A DNA stretch of 64,000 nt from NCBI GenBank assembly GCA_027490195.1, contig JAIXYN010000005.1:124001-188000 (forward strand), in the 5' to 3' direction. The position numbers were made by a program, and so were the translations under genes. Below the pieces are notes generated by a model. The model saw nothing but the letters and a program-made list of their open reading frames with translations, was not told the origin of the DNA and searched no databases. Every line of letters begins with the position of its first letter. Within the stretch, counting starts at the first letter, position 1. The stretch comes from Verrucomicrobiaceae bacterium. GTDB lineage: Bacteria; Verrucomicrobiota; Verrucomicrobiia; Verrucomicrobiales; Verrucomicrobiaceae. Of the stretch, positions 55,468-64,000 are shown in pieces.

Positions 55468-56757
55468 ATGAAAACACCAACCCTAGAGATGAACGACCCA
55501 AAACACCCCAAGACTGGCCATGCTCCCATTTCCCGCGGCTTGTGGGCCATTTTGATCCTCATGGTTGTGTCGGTTGGCATCAACTATATCGACCGAACCA
55601 GTCTTTCCACTGCGGCTCCGCTGCTGGAGAAGGAAACCGAACTGGGCATCACTCCTGCGAAGATGGGCGTGCTGTTGTCCGCGTTTTTCTGGACCTATGC
55701 TTTGCTGCAAATCGCTTCGGGCTGGCTGGTGGATCGCTACGGCGTGCGGTGGGTGATGGCGATCGGGTTTTTGATCTGGTCGGCGGCCACGGCGGCCACA
55801 GGGCTCACGCATGGTTTCGCCGCGTTGGTGGTCATGCGGCTGCTGCTCGGCGCGGGAGAGTCCGTCGCGTATCCATGCTACTCGAAAATCATCGCAGCGA
55901 ATTTTGCCGAACATCAACGCGGACTCGCCAACTCACTGATTGATGCCGGAACGAAGTTCGGCCCTGCCTTGGGCGTTCTCGCAGGTGGCATCCTGATGGA
56001 CCGCTACGGTTGGCGGAATGTTTTCATCATCCTTGGCCTTGGCAGCATGATCTGGCTACCGGCATGGTTCAAATGGATGCCCGCTGGTCATTCCGGAAAT
56101 GAGACGACTCAAGTGCAAGGCCCCGGATTTGCGAAGATCGCGGCGCAGCGCCCCGCGTGGGCCACGTTCATCGGTCACTTCAGCGGGAATTATCTGTGGT
56201 ATTTCCTCATCACCTGGCTGCCATCCTATTTGGTGAAGGAACGCGGCTTCACGATGTCGGAAATGGCCTATCTGGGTGCACTGGCTTTCCTCGTGACAGG
56301 CATCGCCACCATCATCACCGGAGCGCTGGCAGATCGCGCCATCGCCAGAGGTGCCACTCCGACCAAGGTGCGCAAATTCTGCGTGATCACCGGACTCAGC
56401 CTAGCGACGTCGATTGTGACCGTCTCGATGGTGAAGGGATCGGCGGCGTCCATGGCTTGCCTGATGTTTGCCTGCATTTCGTATGGTGTGTTTGCCTCCA
56501 GCCATTGGGCCATCGCACAAACCATCGCCGGGCCGACAGCGGCGGGGAAATGGACAGGATTGCAAAACTGCCTTGCCAACTTTGCCGGCGTAGCCGCACC
56601 TGCCGTCACGGGGTTTGCGGTGGAGAAAACCGGCTCCTTTTTCTGGGCCTTTGCCGTGTGCTCGGCGGTGGTGTTGACGGGCGCGGCAGCGTATGCGTTT
56701 CTGCTCGGGCCAGTGGCACCTCTGGACTGGTCGAAGAAGCAAAACGCACTTACCTAA
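55468..56757 (+). CDS. MFS transporter, hexuronate/galactonate-type (ACS family)
   Basis: The protein has 429 residues from the ATG at 55468 (a TTG at 55465 is directly before it), with about 12 membrane helices. The opening of the first helix, SVGINYIDRTSLSTAAPLL, and the loop LQIASGWLVDRYGVRWVMAI are typical of the anion:cation symporter family that includes ExuT, GudP and DgoT. The next gene, 21 bases downstream, encodes a UxaA-type dehydratase, so uptake of a hexuronate or aldarate coupled to its dehydration is the likely role. Start at the internal ATG 55489 is possible. Confidence 0.85.
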   Translation: MKTPTLEMNDPKHPKTGHAPISRGLWAILILMVVSVGINYIDRTSLSTAAPLLEKETELGITPAKMGVLLSAFFWTYALLQIASGWLVDRYGVRWVMAIGFLIWSAATAATGLTHGFAALVVMRLLLGAGESVAYPCYSKIIAANFAEHQRGLANSLIDAGTKFGPALGVLAGGILMDRYGWRNVFIILGLGSMIWLPAWFKWMPAGHSGNETTQVQGPGFAKIAAQRPAWATFIGHFSGNYLWYFLITWLPSYLVKERGFTMSEMAYLGALAFLVTGIATIITGALADRAIARGATPTKVRKFCVITGLSLATSIVTVSMVKGSAASMACLMFACISYGVFASSHWAIAQTIAGPTAAGKWTGLQNCLANFAGVAAPAVTGFAVEKTGSFFWAFAVCSAVVLTGAAAYAFLLGPVAPLDWSKKQNALT

Positions 56758-56778
56758 TCGCCCCAACACCCTTTTATC

Positions 56779-59448
56779 ATGCCTGGATCTCCCACTGACT
56801 CGCCCGCGCTTCAACTCGATGCTGTCGGACGCCTTCCCGCGCCGCACGACAACTGCGCCATCGCGATTCGGCGTCTGGAACCCGGCACGGTCATCACTCA
56901 TGCTGGCGCATCGTTCACGCTGTCCCACACCGTGCTCGAAGGTCATCGTTTTGCCATCGCGCTGATTGAGGTCGGAGCTGAACTGACGTCATGGGGCCTG
57001 CCGTTTGGCCGCGCGGTGCGTCCGCTGAAGGCTGGCGACTACGTTTGCAATGAAACGATGCTCACCGCGCTTCGCTCTAGGCATGTGGGCTTTGCCGTGC
57101 CGGAGGTGCCGAATTTTGTGGACTACTTTCAGCCTTATCAGCTCGATGAGTCATCTTTTCGTCCAGCGGAGCAGATGCCGCTCCATACAACACCACGCAC
57201 GTTTGAAGGCTACACGCGCACGGGGGGGCGCGGTGCAGGCACGCGCAATGATGTCGTCGTGCTCGGAACGAGTTCGCTGACAGGAAGCATGGCGCGGATG
57301 GTGGCGGCAAGTTTTGCCAACGCACGCGAGCGTTTTCCGAATATCGATGGCGTGGTCGCCATTGCGCACACCGAAGGCGGCGAGCATGGCGTGCCGAACA
57401 ACCTCGACCTCACCCTGCGCACGCTGGCGGGCTTCATCACGAATCCAAACGTGGGCGCAGTACTCGCGCTCGATTTCGGATCAGAGCCCGTGAACAACGA
57501 CGCGCTCGCCGGGTGGATGCGGTCCCACGGCACGCCGCTGGATGCTGTGCCACATCAGTTCCTGCATCTGGGTGGCGATCACTCCAAGAACCTCACACGT
57601 GCCAACGCCGCAGTGGAGGAACTGCTCGCCATCGCCAATCAAACCCCCCGCACGACGCAACCGATCCGCCATCTCAAGATCGGCATGCAGTGCGGTGGTT
57701 CGGATGCTTTCAGCGGCGTCTCCGCGAATCCGCTGGTGGGCATCATCGCCCGCGAAACGGTGCGCCATGGCGGCGCGGCGAACCTCGCGGAAACCGATGA
57801 GTTGATGGGCGCGGAGCCGTGGGTGCTCGCGAAGGTGCGCGACCTCAGCACCGCGCATAAATTTCTCCAAACGCTCGCCACTTTTGAGGAAAAGCTCAAC
57901 TGGCATGGCGCGAGCGGCCAGTCGAATCCCAGCGGCGGCAACATCTATCGCGGCCTCTACAACATCGCCATCAAGTCCATCGGTGCTGCGCGGAAGAAAG
58001 ACCCGCAGATGCGGCTCGACTGGGTCATCGATTACGGCGAGCCGATGCACGAGCCGGGTTTCTATTTCATGAACAGCCCCGGCAACGACTTGGAGAGCAT
58101 TGCCGGACAAGTCGCCGCCGGATGCAATCTCATCGTCTTCAGCACTGGCAATGGGTCCATCACGAATCATCCCTTTGTCCCGACGATCAAGATCATGACC
58201 AACACGGGCCGGTTCAATCTGCTGAACCGCGACATGGATCTGAATGCGGGCCGCTATCTTGATGGCGAGCTGATGGAGAACCTCGGTGAAGAGGCCTTCG
58301 ACTACGCCATCGACATCGCCTCAGGTCGTCGCAGTGTCGGTGAACGCGCTGGGCACTCGCAGGCCCAGCTCTGGCGCGAATGGCGGCAGACGGCGAACAC
58401 AGCGGCCACGCCGAAACAGGATACCGTGAAGCCCGATGGCGTGCCGTTAGCGTACAAGGCCAATCCCAACACGCCCTCATTGCCTGACGAATTGCTTCAG
58501 CCCGCTGCCGCAGCCAATCGCATTCGTTTAATCATCCCCACCAGTCTGTGCGCCGGCCAAATCGCACGCATGATCGCCGATAAGCTCGATGCGAATCGCC
58601 CGGCTGAAGTACCCCGCTATGTCGCACTTCCGCACACCGAAGGCTGCGGCGCTTCCGGTGAAGCCATCGATATTCTTGAGCAAACCATCGCCGGTTATGC
58701 CGTGCATCCGCTCTCCGAGCGCGTGCTCCTGCTCGAACATGGGTGCGAAAAAACGCACAACGACGCCATTCGCAATTTCCTCGGCTCTCACGGCATTGAC
58801 CACACGGCGATGGGCTTTGCCAGCATCCAGCTCGATGGCGGCATCGACCGCGTGACGGAGAAAGTGACGAACTGGTTTGCGTCTTCTCCTGACTGCGGAT
58901 CACCCCGCCAATCTTCGCTCTGTCTCGGCCTCAGCGCGCAAGGCGATGTGCCAGCCGAAACCGCCACCGCCTTGGCAGCAGTGGCAGCAGCCATCGTCGC
59001 CAGCGGCGGCTCCGTGATCCTTCCTGAAACATCGCCACTGCTTCGCTGCGTCGATTTTACCTCGGCGCTATTCCTCGCCGCCCCCCAGCCCACGCTCTCT
59101 TACGGCGAGATCATTCAGCATCGCGGACTGCACGTCATGGCCATGAGTGGTGATCACCTCATCGAATCCCTCAGCGGCATGGGATCATCCGGCGCGAACC
59201 TTTTCCTCGTCCACGACAGTACCCGTCCCGTCCAAGGCCATCCCTTCATCCCCACCGTCCAAATCGCCTCCGGCGCCTCTAGCACCCCCAGCGATCAAAA
59301 TCTCGCACACCTCCCTTCCGAGCAACGCGCCGCCGCCATCCTCAGCACCCTGTCCCGCGTCTGGACGGCCCAACAACGCCCCCAAACCCAATCCACCGGC
59401 AACCTGGACTTCCAAGTCAATCGCGGGTGGTTTGGTGTTTCGACGTGA
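56779..59448 (+). CDS. Double-length UxaA family dehydratase (altronate/galactarate dehydratase-like)
   Basis: This 889-residue cytoplasmic protein starts with a SAF-type domain (about 18-95). A full UxaA unit follows (about 157-530), and a second UxaA-like unit is fused behind it (about 580-870). In canonical enzymes the first half of the unit has HTxGCG and GCE, and the second half has CGGSD. In unit 1 these read HTEGGEH (197-203), DFGSE (232-236) and intact CGGSD (305-309). In unit 2 they read intact HTEGCG (619-624), HGCE (654-657), but no CGGSD. The two units thus keep complementary halves of the usual metal site. The preceding ACS transporter gene suggests a sugar-acid substrate such as altronate or galactarate. 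Family is certain; substrate is inference. Confidence 0.85.
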   Translation: MPGSPTDSPALQLDAVGRLPAPHDNCAIAIRRLEPGTVITHAGASFTLSHTVLEGHRFAIALIEVGAELTSWGLPFGRAVRPLKAGDYVCNETMLTALRSRHVGFAVPEVPNFVDYFQPYQLDESSFRPAEQMPLHTTPRTFEGYTRTGGRGAGTRNDVVVLGTSSLTGSMARMVAASFANARERFPNIDGVVAIAHTEGGEHGVPNNLDLTLRTLAGFITNPNVGAVLALDFGSEPVNNDALAGWMRSHGTPLDAVPHQFLHLGGDHSKNLTRANAAVEELLAIANQTPRTTQPIRHLKIGMQCGGSDAFSGVSANPLVGIIARETVRHGGAANLAETDELMGAEPWVLAKVRDLSTAHKFLQTLATFEEKLNWHGASGQSNPSGGNIYRGLYNIAIKSIGAARKKDPQMRLDWVIDYGEPMHEPGFYFMNSPGNDLESIAGQVAAGCNLIVFSTGNGSITNHPFVPTIKIMTNTGRFNLLNRDMDLNAGRYLDGELMENLGEEAFDYAIDIASGRRSVGERAGHSQAQLWREWRQTANTAATPKQDTVKPDGVPLAYKANPNTPSLPDELLQPAAAANRIRLIIPTSLCAGQIARMIADKLDANRPAEVPRYVALPHTEGCGASGEAIDILEQTIAGYAVHPLSERVLLLEHGCEKTHNDAIRNFLGSHGIDHTAMGFASIQLDGGIDRVTEKVTNWFASSPDCGSPRQSSLCLGLSAQGDVPAETATALAAVAAAIVASGGSVILPETSPLLRCVDFTSALFLAAPQPTLSYGEIIQHRGLHVMAMSGDHLIESLSGMGSSGANLFLVHDSTRPVQGHPFIPTVQIASGASSTPSDQNLAHLPSEQRAAAILSTLSRVWTAQQRPQTQSTGNLDFQVNRGWFGVST

Positions 59449-59969
59449 GGCTGCTCATGCGAAGACAGCCCCCTTCCCCGCTCCACCATCCCCTGCGTCA
59501 CCAACCACTTCGCCGGATCCGCATCCGTGCACCCTGCGTGAATCGCGTTCACGCGCACATTCAGGATGTAACCACCACTCACGCAGATCCACAGAGGCTC
59601 CGACACTCAGAAATTTCCTCTCAGGGGCAGACTTCTTCCGCCCTCGGGGAAAAGTAATTCCCCATATGCGGACCTTACTCGAGTGCCCAGATCAGCTTCC
59701 ATTCTTTGAAAGCCTCCATGCCGACTCATGAAACTAGAGTTGATGTGCTGAATATTGGCGCTCGCGCGTGCAGTGCGTAGCCAAAGCCCCCCTACAGCAT
59801 CACATCGGCACGAGGCCTACATTTCATTAACGCCCAATTTTTGAAGCACTTCCGTCGATCAAACGGCAGTGCCTCATCCGCACCACCGCCGAAGTCGCTG
59901 ACTTCCAAGAGATGCCTCACCGAATGACGGGCCGAAATCAATTTTAGAAATCGCCATAAGGCGGTTGCC
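59449..59969. other. Intergenic stretch between convergent genes, no gene seen
   Basis: About 520 bases separate the dehydratase stop from the stop of the minus-strand GH128-like gene. Short frames here show no recognisable family. A brief minus-strand piece near 59550-59606 reads like protein but is not extended by any frame. No strong terminator hairpin with a T-run was found. Confidence 0.3.
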
Positions 59970-60746
59970 TCACTTGGATTGAGGGTGCGATGCATAGGTT
60001 TTGCCCGTGAGAGTTAGCTCTCCCTGGGCATCGAAGAGCGCGGAGGTGCCGACGCGTGAGTCATGCCAGGCATAGCGCTCCACCCACGGGGTGCGCTCCA
60101 TCCAACGGTTTGCTTCGATGATGAATTCATCGACTTCGTCCTGGCTGAATTTGGAGGGTTCTTTTTCTGAACTCGCGATGGTCTGCGGTGCGTATTCGGT
60201 CACCCAGATGGGTTTGCCAAAGGCGGCGTGGATGGCCTCCATGTCGCGGATGAAGTGCTTGGCATCGGCCCCTTTGTACCAATGCACGGTGATGAAATCG
60301 ACCTTGGGGGAGGTCTTCAAAAAGTCCTTGAGCCATTCCTTGGTGAGTGGATTGCCGGCCATGGCGGGACTGCCGATGCGATCTGCCTTTCTGGCGATCT
60401 GCGGCCAGCCTGCTAGGGCATCGGTCACGGCGATGTTTGACTGCTTCTCGTTGTCGGGCTCGTTGTAGCCGAGCACGACAGCGCCTTGCACCCGATCATC
60501 GACATGCTTGAGACTGAAGATCATGGGGACAAACGTCGCGCTGGACTTCAGCTTGGTCTCGCTGCCCCAGTTGTAGTACCAGCCTGCTTTCAAGGCTGTG
60601 AGCTGAGGTTCGCCCATGCCGTGGCGCTCGGCGAGACCGATGCCTTTTTTGGCAGTGGTTTCGGACTGTTTGCTCGCAGGCTGGGCAAGCGCGGGCAGTG
60701 GACTTATGAGGCACAGGGCGAGAAAGCGGAGACAGCTTCGTTTCAT
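59970..60746 (-). CDS. GH128-like glycoside hydrolase (Asl1-type)
   Basis: The protein has 258 residues from the ATG at 60746, which starts a signal peptide (MKRSCLRFLALCLISPLPAL). Blocks typical of the GH128/Asl1-like beta-1,3-glucanase family are seen: KAGWYYNWGSETK, GAVVLGYNEPDNEKQ (with the acid/base Glu), DFITVHWYKGADAKHFIRDM and PIWVTEYAPQTIA (with the nucleophile Glu). The catalytic pair is intact. It is exported and probably cleaves a beta-glucan. It is divergent from the large propeller gene at 61035. Confidence 0.87.
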   Translation of the reverse strand: MKRSCLRFLALCLISPLPALAQPASKQSETTAKKGIGLAERHGMGEPQLTALKAGWYYNWGSETKLKSSATFVPMIFSLKHVDDRVQGAVVLGYNEPDNEKQSNIAVTDALAGWPQIARKADRIGSPAMAGNPLTKEWLKDFLKTSPKVDFITVHWYKGADAKHFIRDMEAIHAAFGKPIWVTEYAPQTIASSEKEPSKFSQDEVDEFIIEANRWMERTPWVERYAWHDSRVGTSALFDAQGELTLTGKTYASHPQSK

Positions 60747-61034
60747 GGCAGGTAAGACATGCAAAACCAGCAGCCGCACTCAGACAAGACAATTCATACC
60801 TAGCTTTCTCGCGCAAAGGCCCTGTGGCTCAGGGCATTTGGAAATCAAAGGCCTTATGTTGGCGGCGCAGGGGAAGCGACAGGCCACAGTAGCATCGCAT
60901 GTTCAGCGATTTAGAGATCGCTTCTTTGAAGAAGGGATCTGGCTTCTGGCGAAATTGCTGGATGCGACACAAATTTTGCTGCCAAACCTCCCTCGTGGCA
61001 GCGTTTATTTCACACGCCCATTTTCCCAACCACC

Positions 61035-64000
61035 ATGCTTCGACATATTCTCCCTCTCCTTTTCCTAGCCTCCATCGGAGGCGCTGCTGAACGCAAACTT
61101 GAAATCAAGGAGGGTGACCGAGTGTTGCTGATCGGTGATGTGCTAGTCGAGCGTGAGAACAACTACGGCTATATCGAGTCGAAGATGAGGCGTGAGTTTG
61201 CTGGGAAGAGTTTTGCCGTGCGAAATCTGGGTTACAGCGGTGATAGTCCGCTGGGAGCATCTCGGGCGAGTTTTGATCCCGTGGACAAGGGTGTGGACGC
61301 TCTGAAGGAGCAACTCGCGGTCGTGAAGCCGACGGTGGCGATCCTGGGCTATGGCATGGCAGCGAGTTTGGATGACCTGACGTATCGGAAGAATGATCCC
61401 GTGCTCAATCCCGACCCCGTGCGCTATGGCATGGATCATAGCCCGGCGAAGTTCCGCAAGGAATTGCTCGCACTGATGGATTTGATCATATCCGCGAGTC
61501 CAGAGGGCAAAGTGCGCTTCGTTTTCGTAGGGCCGATCAAGCATGAGGACATGCGTGCATCACGTCCCGGCTTGCCTGATCCTGCGGAACACAATGCGTT
61601 GCTGGTGGAGTATGAAAAGGTGATGGAGCAGCTCGCAGCAGAGAAGCAGTCGCCCTTTGTGCGTGGTGAGTGGCAGAAGTCGGCGGGCATTGATCTAGCG
61701 CGTGGCACGGACAACGGCATTCATCTCAATCCGCGTGGTTTGCGGGCATTGAGCGAAAGTTTTGCGGCCCAACTCGGCTGGAAGACAGATTCGGCCAAGT
61801 GGAACACGGAGTCACCTGAGCAGCGCACGCTGCGTGAGGCGATCCTGCGCAAAAACTCGCTCTTTTTCCATCGCAGCCGTCCGGCAAACTACACCTACAT
61901 CTTTGGCTTCCGCAAACGTGAGCAGGGTCGCAATGCGGTGGAGATTCCAAAATTCGATCCGCTCGTGGAAAAGGCCGAGGCGAACGTCATCGGCATCGCC
62001 GCAGGCAAGCCGAGCACGCTGCCACCCGAGCCAGCGAGCACGACGAAGCTGCCTGTGCTGGCCTCTTTGCCCAAGCCTGAGTTCACTCTCGACAATGGCC
62101 TCGCAATGAAGCTTTTCGCTGAGAACCCGCTGCTGGAAAAACCGGTCGGCATGAACTGGGATACCTCCGGCCGGTTGTGGGTCGCCACATCGAACACATA
62201 CCCGCAGGTGAACCCGGATGACCTCGGTGCGCAGATGGAAGGAAACAGCGCCAAGTTTGGACCATCCACCGGAAATGATCGCATCATTTTGCTCGAAGAC
62301 ACGAATCGCGATGGCGTGGCTGATGTCTCGCGTATCGTCGCGGACAAACTGCTTATCCCAGCGGGTGTCGCACCAGACAATCATGGGGGTTGCTTTGTTG
62401 GAGCGAGCACCGAGTTGCTTCAGCTCAGCAAGCCGGGTGCTGATGGTCTGCTTGGCGAGCGTCGCATCGTGCTCAGCGGCTTTGGCACTGAAGACACGCA
62501 TCACATCATCCACGGTCTGCATTGGGGAATTGATGGTCGTCTCTACTTCCAGCAGACGATTTACATCCACTCGCACATTGAGACGCCCTGGGGCCTCGTG
62601 CGTGCCAACAGCGGAGTGGCTTTCGTTTATGATCCGAACACCGAGCGGCTCGAAGTGCACTCAAAAGGCCTCGTGAACTGCTGGGGACAGCAAGAAGACC
62701 TGAATGGACAAACTTTCCTCACCTCAGGCGCTGACGGCAATGGTGTGAGCTGGAGTTTCCCGGGTGCCGTGCTGCCGCCGAGCGAAGGCGCACGTCGGTT
62801 CATCAGCAGCATCAGCCCAGGATCGTATCCAAAATTCTGCGGGCTCGAACTCGTCAACAGCCCGCTCTTTGGCCCGGAGTGGCAAGGCAGCGCAATCACG
62901 AACGACTTCCGCGCGCATCGCATCGTGCGATTTAATTTCACCGACTTCACAGCAGACAAAGCAGCCGCTAAATCCGGCTACGTCACGCAGGCACAGGCTG
63001 ATGTGGTGCGCACCAGTGATGCGGCCTTCCGCCCCATCGCGCTCAAAATGGGACCCGATGGCGGCTTGTATGTCGCGGATTGGACCAACCCGATCATCAA
63101 TCACGGCGAAGTTGATTTCCGCGATCCACGCCGCGACAAGCAACATGGCCGTATCTGGCGCATCGCACCTCAAGGCAGCAAACCGATCGCCTGGGAACCC
63201 GTTGCAGGTCTGCCGGTCGATGCTTTGCTCAACAAGCTGCTTTCGACGAATCGCTGGGAATTCGAACAAGCTCGCCGTGAACTCGCAAAGACGTCACTCG
63301 GTGATTTGCAAAAGGCGCTCTCGACTTGGGTCAAAGATGAAGTCACTCGCCGACACGCAGCGTGGTTGCTCAGCGGTCGCAGCGCTGATGTCACGCACCT
63401 CGTCGCTATTCTGAATGCCAAGCCATGGAACGACACGAGCGTGCAGGTCGCACTGCGTGAGATCGGCAAGGCCTATGGCAATCGCGGCATCACCGACATT
63501 AAAGCCATTGCCCCGTGGGTGGAGGCGGGTCGCAATCCACGCACCCGACTTGAGGCTTTCCGAGCACTTGGCCGCATCAGCACTTTTGATAGTGCCGATG
63601 CAGTTCTCAAAAACATGCCTACCGACGCGAGCGACAGCTATCTTGACTTCGCTGCCTGGACCACCGTGAACGAACTCGCACGCCCATGGCTCGAAGAACT
63701 CGCCGCACATCCCGAGAAGGTCACAGGTCGCGAAAAACAGCTCACCACACTCGCAGACATGGCCGACCCCATTATCGCCGCGCCTTACATGCAGCGCCTC
63801 TTTGCCGGACGCGTCATCGACGCCGCAGGCAGTGGCCCATGGATCGAACTCATCGGCAAATCCGGTGGCCAAGCCGAGGTGAACACGCTTTACACCGCCT
63901 TCATCGAGGAAGGCAAGCTCCAGCCTCCTGCACGCCTCCGCGCCGCAAGGGCATTGGCCGAGGCAGCGAAACAACGTCGGCTTCGCCCGCAGGGCGACCT
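61035..64000 (+). CDS. SGNH-like/TIGR02604 dehydrogenase-type propeller protein (partial, C-terminus off window)
   Basis: The frame opens at ATG 61035 and stays open to the right edge, giving 988 codons. A short signal peptide (about 1-18) is followed by an SGNH-hydrolase-like region (about 25-245) whose first motif reads LLIGDVL, so the usual catalytic Ser is absent. From about residue 350 a TIGR02604-type membrane-bound dehydrogenase-like propeller begins, with PVGMNWDTSGRLWVATSNTY, DNHGGCFVGASTELLQL and DGGLYVADWTNPI. HEAT-like helical repeats follow to the edge. The usual family ends with a c-type haem motif CxxCH, which would lie beyond the window. Secreted protein of PVC bacteria; substrate unknown. 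Confidence 0.87.
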   Translation, partial: MLRHILPLLFLASIGGAAERKLEIKEGDRVLLIGDVLVERENNYGYIESKMRREFAGKSFAVRNLGYSGDSPLGASRASFDPVDKGVDALKEQLAVVKPTVAILGYGMAASLDDLTYRKNDPVLNPDPVRYGMDHSPAKFRKELLALMDLIISASPEGKVRFVFVGPIKHEDMRASRPGLPDPAEHNALLVEYEKVMEQLAAEKQSPFVRGEWQKSAGIDLARGTDNGIHLNPRGLRALSESFAAQLGWKTDSAKWNTESPEQRTLREAILRKNSLFFHRSRPANYTYIFGFRKREQGRNAVEIPKFDPLVEKAEANVIGIAAGKPSTLPPEPASTTKLPVLASLPKPEFTLDNGLAMKLFAENPLLEKPVGMNWDTSGRLWVATSNTYPQVNPDDLGAQMEGNSAKFGPSTGNDRIILLEDTNRDGVADVSRIVADKLLIPAGVAPDNHGGCFVGASTELLQLSKPGADGLLGERRIVLSGFGTEDTHHIIHGLHWGIDGRLYFQQTIYIHSHIETPWGLVRANSGVAFVYDPNTERLEVHSKGLVNCWGQQEDLNGQTFLTSGADGNGVSWSFPGAVLPPSEGARRFISSISPGSYPKFCGLELVNSPLFGPEWQGSAITNDFRAHRIVRFNFTDFTADKAAAKSGYVTQAQADVVRTSDAAFRPIALKMGPDGGLYVADWTNPIINHGEVDFRDPRRDKQHGRIWRIAPQGSKPIAWEPVAGLPVDALLNKLLSTNRWEFEQARRELAKTSLGDLQKALSTWVKDEVTRRHAAWLLSGRSADVTHLVAILNAKPWNDTSVQVALREIGKAYGNRGITDIKAIAPWVEAGRNPRTRLEAFRALGRISTFDSADAVLKNMPTDASDSYLDFAAWTTVNELARPWLEELAAHPEKVTGREKQLTTLADMADPIIAAPYMQRLFAGRVIDAAGSGPWIELIGKSGGQAEVNTLYTAFIEEGKLQPPARLRAARALAEAAKQRRLRPQGD

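Noticed and set aside
59295..59606. 103-codon minus-strand ORF overlapping the dehydratase end
   Set aside because: Most of it is antisense to the dehydratase gene; the remaining piece is too short to assign.

Overview
The window looks like chromosomal DNA of a PVC-superphylum bacterium, most likely Verrucomicrobiota (Prosthecobacter/Verrucomicrobium-like; this placement is inference). The basis is the set of lineage-typical families: three adjacent PSD1 (planctomycete cytochrome c, DUF1549/DUF1553) plus DUF1501 gene pairs, a DUF1592-type cytochrome protein, a TIGR02604-type dehydrogenase-like propeller protein, a DUF1080 hydrolase and PEP-CTERM secreted proteins. No tRNA, rRNA, CRISPR array, transposase or phage module was recognised.

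Layout. (1) 1-8 kb: a left-truncated DUF1592 gene, a divergent PSD1+DUF1501 pair and a DUF1080 hydrolase. (2) 8.3-21.7 kb: a signalling block. It holds a HAD-like protein, three NarL/FixJ-type response regulators, two GAF-like/zinc-finger proteins each beside a response regulator, a 1661-residue hybrid histidine kinase that begins with an HNOBA domain, an overlapping stand-alone H-NOX haem sensor, a divergent DUF3050 (haem-oxygenase-like) gene, a putative HExxH peptide hydroxylase, a membrane protein and a small 76-residue ORF. (3) 21.7-37.4 kb: an unbroken minus-strand array. It encodes a MauG-type dihaem peroxidase, a small helical protein, two multicopper oxidases, a double SCO-domain protein, an HMA protein and then seven secreted proteins, including two PEP-CTERM proteins, two paralogous DUF5666-like proteins and a highly repetitive RGADD-repeat protein. 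(4) 38.3-41.3 kb: an orphan secretin plus a GspM/PilO-like protein. (5) 41.6-55.0 kb: a bicupin, an NHL-type propeller, two more PSD1/DUF1501 pairs, a PQQ-like propeller and a Kelch protein. (6) 55.4-64 kb: a hexuronate-type MFS transporter, a double-length UxaA dehydratase, a GH128-like hydrolase and a right-truncated SGNH/dehydrogenase-propeller protein.

Working together. H-NOX and the HNOBA kinase form a plausible NO-responsive phosphorelay with nearby response regulators as candidate outputs. A short palindrome, GGGTTAACCC or GGGTTACCCC, recurs upstream of the H-NOX/DUF3050 pair, the membrane-protein gene, the peroxidase gene and the secretin gene. Weaker versions precede the 76-residue ORF, the other regulator genes and the HAD gene. 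It may link the signalling block to the copper/haem oxidase array and the secretin. The last region reads as a sugar-acid uptake and dehydration module beside cell-surface carbohydrate enzymes. Two edge genes (1-1996 minus and 61035-64000 plus) are truncated by the window.
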